From Gammaproteobacteria bacterium (lineage in GTDB: Bacteria > Pseudomonadota > Gammaproteobacteria > Pseudomonadales > Pseudomonadaceae): a stretch of 64,000 nucleotides of DNA. This document shows, piece by piece, positions 57,810-64,000 of the stretch; position 1 is the stretch's first letter; each line of letters begins with the position of its first letter. A program made the position numbers and the translations under genes. The stretch covers positions 1 through 64,000 of the forward strand of contig CAJCIO010000031.1 of NCBI GenBank assembly GCA_903970465.1, written 5' to 3'. The notes under the pieces were generated by a model, which saw only the letters and a program-made list of their open reading frames with translations, was not told where the DNA came from and searched no databases.

Positions 57810-60800
57810 ATGTTGATCCTGCGCGGCGCTCCTGCCCTTTCTGCCTTTCGCCACGGTAAATTACTCGAGCAACTGAGCCAGAAAGTCCCTGCTGTTACTG
57901 GCCTGTATGCTGAATTTGCCCACTTCGCTGAAGTCACTGGCGAATTGACCGACGAGCAACAGCATGTCCTGGCTCGTCTGCTCAAATACGGCCCGAGCGT
58001 GCCGGTGCAGGAGCCTGCGGGGCGCCTGTTCCTGGTCATGCCGCGCTTCGGCACTATTTCGCCCTGGTCGAGCAAGGCCAGCGATATCGCCCACAATTGC
58101 GGGTTGAGCAACGTCGCGCGGCTTGAGCGCGGTATTGCCTTCTATGTAGCGGGCGAGTTCGATGCAGTCCAGGCACAGCTGGTCGCGGACGTGCTGCACG
58201 ACCGCATGACCCAGATCGTGCTGGGCAGGCTTGAAGAGGCTGCCGGCCTGTTCAGCCACGCCGAGCCCAAGCCGCTGACCGCCATCGATGTGCTCGGTGG
58301 GGGTCGCGCCGCGCTCGAAGCCGCCAACGTCTCGCTGGGCCTGGCCCTGGCAGAAGACGAAATCGACTATCTGGTAACCAGCTTCGAGGGACTGGGGCGC
58401 AACCCCCACGACATCGAATTGATGATGTTCGCCCAGGCCAACTCCGAGCATTGCCGTCACAAGATCTTCAACGCCAGTTGGGATATCGACGGCCAGAGCC
58501 AGGAAAAAAGCCTGTTCGGCATGATCAAGAACACCTACGTGATGCACAGCGAAGGTGTCCTGTCGGCCTACAAGGACAATGCCTCGGTGATCGTCGGCAG
58601 CGTTGCCGGGCGTTTCTTCCCGAACCCTGATACCCGCCAGTACGGCGCGGTGCAGGAGCCGGTGCACATCCTGATGAAGGTCGAGACGCACAACCACCCG
58701 ACCGCGATCGCCCCGTTCCCGGGCGCGTCAACCGGTTCCGGTGGCGAGATTCGCGACGAGGGCGCGACCGGTCGTGGTGCCAAACCAAAGGCCGGCCTCA
58801 CCGGTTTCACCGTCTCCAACCTGAATATCCCGGGCTTCGAACAGCCTTGGGAAAAGGCCTACGGCAAGCCCGAGCGCATCGTCACCGCGTTGGACATCAT
58901 GATCGACGGCCCGCTGGGCGGCGCCGCGTTCAACAACGAATTCGGTCGCCCGGCGCTGACGGGCTACTTCCGTACGTTCGAGCAGACCATCAAGACCCCC
59001 CACGGTGAAGAAGTCCGCGGTTATCACAAGCCGATCATGCTGGCCGGCGGGATGGGCAACATCCGCGCCGAACACGTGCAAAAAGGCGAGATTACCGTCG
59101 GCTCCAAGCTGATCGTGCTCGGGGGGCCGGCCATGCTCATCGGCCTGGGCGGCGGCGCTGCTTCATCGATGGCGACCGGTGCCAGCTCGGCTGATCTGGA
59201 CTTCGCCTCGGTACAGCGCGAAAACCCGGAAATGGAACGCCGCTGCCAAGAGGTCATCGATCGTTGCTGGCAGTTGGGCGACAAGAACCCGATCAGCTTC
59301 ATCCACGATGTCGGCGCCGGTGGGCTGTCCAACGCCTTCCCGGAACTGGTCAACGACGGCGGTCGTGGCGGTCGTTTCGAGCTGCGTAACGTGCCGAACG
59401 ACGAGCCAGGCATGGCGCCGCTGGAAATCTGGAGCAACGAATCCCAAGAGCGTTACGTCATGGCCGTCGACGCGGCCGACTTCGAACGCTTCCAGGCCAT
59501 TTGCGAGCGTGAGCGCTGCCCGTTCGCGGTGGTCGGCGAAGCCACTGCCGAGCCGCAACTGACCGTTACCGACAGCCATTTCGGCAACAATGCCGTGGAC
59601 ATGCCGCTGGAAGTCTTGCTGGGCAAGGCGCCGCGCATGCACCGCAGCGCCGTGCGCGAAGCCGAGATGGGCGATGATTTCGACCCGAGCACCCTGGACC
59701 TCGCCGACTCGGTGAGCCGCGTGCTGCATCACCCCGCCGTGGCCAGCAAGAGCTTTCTGATCACCATCGGCGACCGCACCATCACCGGTCTCGTGGCCCG
59801 TGATCAGATGGTCGGCCCTTGGCAGGTACCGGTGGCCGACGTTGCCGTGACCGCCACCAGCTTCGACGTCTATACCGGCGAAGCCATGGCCATGGGCGAG
59901 CGCACGCCGCTGGCGCTGCTGGATGCCCCGGCTTCCGGGCGCATGGCGATCGGCGAAACCCTGACCAACATCGCCGCCTCGGCGATCGGCAAGATTTCCG
60001 ATATCAAACTGTCTGCCAACTGGATGTCCGCTGCTGGTCATCCGGGCGAAGACGCTCGTCTGTACGACGCGGTAAAAGCGGTCGGCATGGAACTGTGCCC
60101 TGAGCTGGGCATCACCATTCCTGTGGGCAAGGACTCCATGTCCATGAAAACCCGCTGGAGCGACGAGGGCGTCGAGAAGAGCGTCACCTCGCCGATGTCG
60201 CTGATCATCACCGGCTTCGCGCCGGTCACCGATATCCGCAAGACCCTGACCCCGCAGTTGCGCATGGACAAGGGCGAGACCGATCTGGTGCTGATCGACC
60301 TCGGTCGCGGCCAGAACCGCATGGGCGCCTCCATCCTTGCCCAGACCCACGGCAAGCTCGGTGCTCAGGCGCCGGACGTCGATGATGCCGAAGACCTCAA
60401 GGCCTTCTTCGCCGTGATCCAGGGCCTCAATGCCGACGGTCACCTGCTGGCCTACCACGACCGTTCCGACGGTGGCTTGCTGACCAGCGTGGTCGAAATG
60501 GCCTTCGCCGGTCACTGTGGCCTCAATCTGCAACTTGATACCCTGGCCCATAACACCGCGGAAATCCCGGCCATCCTCTTCAACGAAGAGCTGGGCGCGG
60601 TGATCCAGGTTCGCCAGGATGCTACCCCGGACATCCTCGCGCAGTTCAGCGCGGCGGGCCTGGGGGGTGACTGCGTCGCGGTGATCGGTCAGCCGGTCAA
60701 CAATGGCGAAGTGTTGATCAGCTTCAATGGCGAAACGCTGTTCACCGGCGAGCGCCGTCTGCTGCAGCGTCAGTGGGCCGAGACCAGCTATCAGGTCCAG

Positions 60801-61709
60801 CGCCTGCGTGACAACGTCACCTGTGCCGAGCAGGAATTCGATGCCCTGCTGGAAGAAGACAACCCGGGCCTGAGCGCCAAGCTGGGCTTCGATGTCAACG
60901 ACAACATCAGCGCGCCGTACATCAAGAAAGGCGTGCGCCCGCAAGTGGCGGTGCTGCGCGAGCAGGGCGTCAATGGCCAGGTCGAAATGGCTGCGGCGTT
61001 CGACCGTGCCGGCTTCAATGCGATCGACGTGCACATGAGCGATATCCTTGCCGGTCGTGTCGATCTCAACGAGTACAAGGGGCTGGTCGCTTGCGGTGGC
61101 TTCTCCTACGGCGACGTGTTGGGTGCCGGCGAAGGCTGGGCCAAGTCGGCACTGTTCAACGCCCGTGCCCGTGATGCGTTCCAGCAATTCTTCGAACGCA
61201 CCGACAGCTTCACCCTCGGCGTGTGTAACGGTTGCCAGATGATGTCCAACCTGCACGAGCTGATTCCAGGGTCGGAGTTCTGGCCGCACTTCGTGCGCAA
61301 CCGTTCCGAGCAGTTCGAGGCGCGAGTGGCGATGGTTCAGGTGCAGGAGTCGAACTCGATCTTCCTGCAGGGCATGGCCGGTTCGCGCATGCCGATCGCC
61401 ATTGCTCATGGTGAAGGTCATGCCGAGTTCGCCAACGAAGATGCACTGCTGCAAGCCGACCTGTCGGGTTGCGTGGCACTGCGTTTCGTCGACAACCACG
61501 GCAAGGTCACTGAGACCTACCCGGCCAACCCGAACGGTTCGCCGCGCGGGATCACTGGCCTTACCAGCCGTGACGGCCGTGTGACCATCATGATGCCGCA
61601 CCCGGAGCGTGTCTTCCGTGGCGTGCAGAACTCGTGGAAGCCGGACGACTGGAACGAAGACGCCGCCTGGATGCGCATGTTCCGCAACGCCCGCGTGTGG
61701 GTGAACTAA
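57810..61709 (+). CDS. purL: Phosphoribosylformylglycinamidine synthase
   Basis: A 1299-residue single-chain PurL that joins glutamine, ATP and FGAR to make FGAM. The N-terminal part has [16 protein letters not shown], the first ATP site [23 protein letters not shown] near 290-305, then MSVKDSMSM-like [11 protein letters not shown]; the C-terminal glutaminase shows [10 protein letters not shown] with nucleophile Cys near 1135 and [16 protein letters not shown] -10 element at 57762-57767 lies in the gap with mltF. It is the longest gene of the window and the DNA codes an equally long reverse frame, which I reject. Confidence 0.97.
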   Translation: MLILRGAPALSAFRHGKLLEQLSQKVPAVTGLYAEFAHFAEVTGELTDEQQHVLARLLKYGPSVPVQEPAGRLFLVMPRFGTISPWSSKASDIAHNCGLSNVARLERGIAFYVAGEFDAVQAQLVADVLHDRMTQIVLGRLEEAAGLFSHAEPKPLTAIDVLGGGRAALEAANVSLGLALAEDEIDYLVTSFEGLGRNPHDIELMMFAQANSEHCRHKIFNASWDIDGQSQEKSLFGMIKNTYVMHSEGVLSAYKDNASVIVGSVAGRFFPNPDTRQYGAVQEPVHILMKVETHNHPTAIAPFPGASTGSGGEIRDEGATGRGAKPKAGLTGFTVSNLNIPGFEQPWEKAYGKPERIVTALDIMIDGPLGGAAFNNEFGRPALTGYFRTFEQTIKTPHGEEVRGYHKPIMLAGGMGNIRAEHVQKGEITVGSKLIVLGGPAMLIGLGGGAASSMATGASSADLDFASVQRENPEMERRCQEVIDRCWQLGDKNPISFIHDVGAGGLSNAFPELVNDGGRGGRFELRNVPNDEPGMAPLEIWSNESQERYVMAVDAADFERFQAICERERCPFAVVGEATAEPQLTVTDSHFGNNAVDMPLEVLLGKAPRMHRSAVREAEMGDDFDPSTLDLADSVSRVLHHPAVASKSFLITIGDRTITGLVARDQMVGPWQVPVADVAVTATSFDVYTGEAMAMGERTPLALLDAPASGRMAIGETLTNIAASAIGKISDIKLSANWMSAAGHPGEDARLYDAVKAVGMELCPELGITIPVGKDSMSMKTRWSDEGVEKSVTSPMSLIITGFAPVTDIRKTLTPQLRMDKGETDLVLIDLGRGQNRMGASILAQTHGKLGAQAPDVDDAEDLKAFFAVIQGLNADGHLLAYHDRSDGGLLTSVVEMAFAGHCGLNLQLDTLAHNTAEIPAILFNEELGAVIQVRQDATPDILAQFSAAGLGGDCVAVIGQPVNNGEVLISFNGETLFTGERRLLQRQWAETSYQVQRLRDNVTCAEQEFDALLEEDNPGLSAKLGFDVNDNISAPYIKKGVRPQVAVLREQGVNGQVEMAAAFDRAGFNAIDVHMSDILAGRVDLNEYKGLVACGGFSYGDVLGAGEGWAKSALFNARARDAFQQFFERTDSFTLGVCNGCQMMSNLHELIPGSEFWPHFVRNRSEQFEARVAMVQVQESNSIFLQGMAGSRMPIAIAHGEGHAEFANEDALLQADLSGCVALRFVDNHGKVTETYPANPNGSPRGITGLTSRDGRVTIMMPHPERVFRGVQNSWKPDDWNEDAAWMRMFRNARVWVN

Positions 61710-61712
61710 GGC

Positions 61713-62024
61713 GTGTACAAGCTGGCCTTTTTCGTCCCGCCCAGCCACCTGGAGGTCGTCAAGCAGGCGGTCTTCACGGCTGGCGGGGGACGTCTCGGTG
61801 CCTATGACCAGTGTTGCTGGCAGGTGTTGGGGGAGGGCCAGTTCCGGCCATTGGACGGTAGCGAGCCGTTCATTGGCCAGAGCGGCATGGTCGAGAAAGT
61901 CGTGGAGTGGAAGGTCGAATTGGTGGTCGATGAAAGTGTGATTGCCGACGTCGTCACTGCGCTCAAGGCCGCCCACCCCTACGAGACGCCGGCCTATGAG
62001 GTTTGGCGGCTCGAGACTTTTTGA
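61713..62024 (+). CDS. YqfO/NIF3-like small protein
   Basis: A 103-residue protein starting at GTG three bases after purL, so probably co-transcribed. It has the NIF3-accessory (YqfO insert) pattern: MYKLAFFVPPSHLEVVKQAV, RLGAYDQCCWQVLGEGQFRP and the HPYETPAYEV motif near the C-terminus. This fold resembles PII-like ferredoxin-type subunits; molecular function unclear. Confidence 0.85.
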   Translation: MYKLAFFVPPSHLEVVKQAVFTAGGGRLGAYDQCCWQVLGEGQFRPLDGSEPFIGQSGMVEKVVEWKVELVVDESVIADVVTALKAAHPYETPAYEVWRLETF

Positions 62025-62056
62025 TAACCGGTTATTTTGCTTCGTGGCTACTGGTG

Positions 62057-62136
62057 CCTTCGCGGGCAAGCCTTGCTCCCACAGTTCAGAGACCCTGAGT
62101 CGTCTGCCCGTGGGAGCACAGCTTGCTGGCGAAGAG
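62057..62136. repeat. REPIN behind the YqfO-like gene
   Basis: CCTTCGCGGGCAAGCCTTGC starts at 62057 and the inverted CGTGGGAGCACAGCTTGCTG ends at 62136. The second arm is degenerate. It separates the plus-strand gene from the minus-strand hemagglutinin-type gene. Confidence 0.75.
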
Positions 62137-62163
62137 GCCGGATCTGCCTCCGCGATAACGGCA

Positions 62164-64000
62164 CTAACGCTGTTGTACAGTCGCTTTGAGCTGCTGTGTC
62201 TCGTTATGTCCACCCCCTCGAACCAGGCCCAGATTGACGCCGCTATCGGTGTCCTTGCCGAATGAGTCTTTCAATCCCTTCACCAGATCCAGCGGTGCAT
62301 TCGAACCGTTGATGCCTGCTTGTGCCCGATAGTCCTGACCGCTCAGGTCGGTCTTCGTCACCTTGCCATTACCTAGCTGGACGCTGCTCGCGGCCAGGCT
62401 CGCACCGGTCAGCGTGGTGTTGCCTTGCACTTGCAGGTTGATGTTCTGGGTCGCAGTCAATTCGGTTGGCTGCAAGGCGGTATTACGATGCTGCTCCACC
62501 ACGTCAATGCCTACCGAAGGGGTGATATTCGGATCGACCTTCGACAGTCGCTTGCCAGCGGCGTCCTGGACCTTGGCGCCGAAAGGCCCGGCCAGGGAGG
62601 TAGCGCCGTTGACCAACCCTTGCGGGTTTTGCTCCTTGCTCAGTTTCAGGTCGACGTTCACCGCCAGGCCATCGACCTGATCCTGGCGGCTCTCGACACG
62701 CAGGTCGCCACCAACAGTACCGGCGATACTGCCGGCTTCCAGGTTGGCACCGGCCACTCGGGTGTCGCCAGCGCTATTGATCGTCAGGGTGTCAGCCTTG
62801 AGATGGGCGTTGCTGTGAGTGCTGCTATCCAATTGCTCGAGCCCCACCTTTACCCGGCCGTACAGACCTGAAGTATTGGCGCCAGGGTTGGAGGGATTGC
62901 TTTTGCTATTGGCGCCGATGCCGGCGGCCACGTCGAGATTGTCGCGATGGTCAGTCGACTGTGCCGACTCGATCAATACACCGCCGTTGCTGGCATTCAC
63001 TTGCAGGTCTTTGCTGGTGGCGTTAAGGCCCTGCAATTGCACGGCGTCGTCCGCCTTTGCGGCACTGGTGATAGTGCTGGTGTCGCGGGCGTGAAACTCG
63101 GCGCCGCGCGTGGTCTGTGCCTTTTCGTCGATGCGCGATGTGCTAAAGGCACCCCCCAGACCACCACCCTTGCCGCCAGCGGTCGGGTTGCCGGATGCCG
63201 TGATTTGCAGCGCGCCGCCCATGCCCGAGCCTTTGGCTTCATGGGTGTTGGTGCTGGCCAATACCTGGTTCCGCCCGTTCGCTTGCAGATCGATGCTCGC
63301 TACTGGCTGCTGCGCGCTACCGATGTGCGTGCCTTCAAGGCGCAGATCGCCCTGACTTTTCAGGAGGACCTTGCCGGCCGTGTCGATCTGCGTGACGCGG
63401 GCCTGAGAGTCTTGAGTGTGGTTTACCTTGCCATCAAGCTTGCCCAGCAGGCTGGCAGCTTTACTGGCGCCAGGCGTGGTCCCCGCCTTTATTTGGCCGA
63501 AGCCGCCGAGGGAATTCTCGTCGACGCTCTGTCGGTCGTTGGCCTGAGTCGCGGACAGTGTGCCGCCGCTGATAATCGACACATCGCCCGAGCCGCCGTC
63601 AATCCGTGTGCCCTCATAGACACCATTGGTGCCAAGCTGGATGGCGATGCCTTGCCGGCCTGTCAGGCTGCCCGGCACTGCCACCTGCTCGGTGTAGGCG
63701 TTGTTCATCGAGGCGCCGACCCCCAGAAGCTTGGCGTTGATATCACTACCGGTGACGGTATCGACTCGTGCGGCGGCATCGACGTTCCAGCGATCAAGCG
63801 TCTTTTGCTGCAGGTTTTCGGCGGCGAGCATCTGGTGTTCCTGAGCGATCATTTCGATCTTGCGGGCTTCATACTGAGTGGCCACATCAGTCACAGTGCC
63901 CGCCACTTGCACGTCGATCACATCGGCCTTGATCTGGGTGCCACGCGCGGTTTTAGTGGATTCCTCGGCCTTGCGCTTCTGATAACCGGCCGCGATATCG
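62164..64000 (-). CDS. Filamentous hemagglutinin/CdiA-like exoprotein, C-terminal part (gene starts beyond the window)
   Basis: The minus frame is open from the window edge (about 610 residues seen) and closes at 62164. It is rich in Ala, Gly, Thr, Ser and Asn, with repeating beta-helix-like units (LTINSAGDTRVAGANLEAGS, GGDLRVESRQDQVDG) and hemagglutinin-repeat blocks (SGGTLSATQAN, DNLDVAAGIGANSKS). No VENN/DUF637 pre-toxin border and no C-terminal nuclease domain is visible; it ends ...QLKATVQQR. So it may be an adhesin, or a CdiA-type protein that has lost its toxin end. No immunity gene follows; a REPIN does. Confidence 0.8.
   Translation of the reverse strand, partial: DIAAGYQKRKAEESTKTARGTQIKADVIDVQVAGTVTDVATQYEARKIEMIAQEHQMLAAENLQQKTLDRWNVDAAARVDTVTGSDINAKLLGVGASMNNAYTEQVAVPGSLTGRQGIAIQLGTNGVYEGTRIDGGSGDVSIISGGTLSATQANDRQSVDENSLGGFGQIKAGTTPGASKAASLLGKLDGKVNHTQDSQARVTQIDTAGKVLLKSQGDLRLEGTHIGSAQQPVASIDLQANGRNQVLASTNTHEAKGSGMGGALQITASGNPTAGGKGGGLGGAFSTSRIDEKAQTTRGAEFHARDTSTITSAAKADDAVQLQGLNATSKDLQVNASNGGVLIESAQSTDHRDNLDVAAGIGANSKSNPSNPGANTSGLYGRVKVGLEQLDSSTHSNAHLKADTLTINSAGDTRVAGANLEAGSIAGTVGGDLRVESRQDQVDGLAVNVDLKLSKEQNPQGLVNGATSLAGPFGAKVQDAAGKRLSKVDPNITPSVGIDVVEQHRNTALQPTELTATQNINLQVQGNTTLTGASLAASSVQLGNGKVTKTDLSGQDYRAQAGINGSNAPLDLVKGLKDSFGKDTDSGVNLGLVRGGGHNETQQLKATVQQR

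Noticed and set aside
59163..62213. A 1016-codon open frame on the minus strand across purL
   Set aside because: It runs antisense to purL, which has strong family motifs throughout. Long reverse frames are common in GC-rich Pseudomonas genes; the translation is rich in H, Q and R with no recognisable domain.

Overview
The window is a chromosomal segment of a Pseudomonas, most likely of the P. fluorescens group. The evidence is the GC-rich coding sequence, the REP/REPIN palindromes typical of that group, and a gene order (tRNA-Leu, queA-tgt-yajC-secDF, suhB, trmJ, cysE, the isc operon, ndk, rlmN, pilF, rodZ, ispG, hisS, yfgM, bamB, der, then leuA, xseA, guaBA, tadA, mltF, purL) that follows the order I know from P. 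aeruginosa PAO1. Species assignment is inference.

Layout. 1-14600 is accessory and poorly conserved. It holds the end of a PPK2 gene, a decayed HigB-like toxin remnant, a divergent hydrolase/MarR pair, and a five-gene LysR-controlled cassette (TauD-like dioxygenase, adenylate-forming ligase, thermostable-hemolysin family protein, Bcr/CflA exporter) that looks like a small-molecule pathway. After it come a second LysR gene, DUF2798, GAF, SDR and PhoD genes, a DUF3077 gene, a strongly structured 188-bp intergenic element, a prolyl-hydroxylase-like gene and a likely unannotated small RNA. Two genes here, the ligase and the second LysR, each carry one frameshift.

14601-40810 is conserved core: queuosine tRNA modification (queA, tgt), the Sec accessory complex (yajC, secD, secF), suhB, trmJ, cysE, the full iscR-iscSUA-hscBA-fdx-iscX operon, then ndk, rlmN, pilF, rodZ, ispG, hisS, yfgM, bamB and der, and a methionine-salvage-type aminotransferase with an omega-amidase.

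40811-49750 alternates core genes (leuA with a leucine-rich leader peptide, an M23 peptidase, xseA, guaB, guaA) with repeats: a 222-bp element with 24-bp inverted ends and several REPINs.

49750-54000 is a second accessory island: a visibly AT-richer toxin-antitoxin pair (Fic/Doc-type toxin with an unfamiliar small antitoxin) and a 979-residue dermonecrotic-toxin-like protein with a C-terminal TIKI/ChaN-like domain. 54170-62024 returns to core genes (multicopper oxidase, tadA, mltF, purL, a YqfO-like gene). The window ends inside a filamentous-hemagglutinin-type gene read on the minus strand.

The best candidates for undescribed biology are the small RNA at 13724-13870, the structured element at 12434-12621, the dioxygenase/ligase/hemolysin-family cassette, and the toxin-antitoxin plus TIKI-toxin island.
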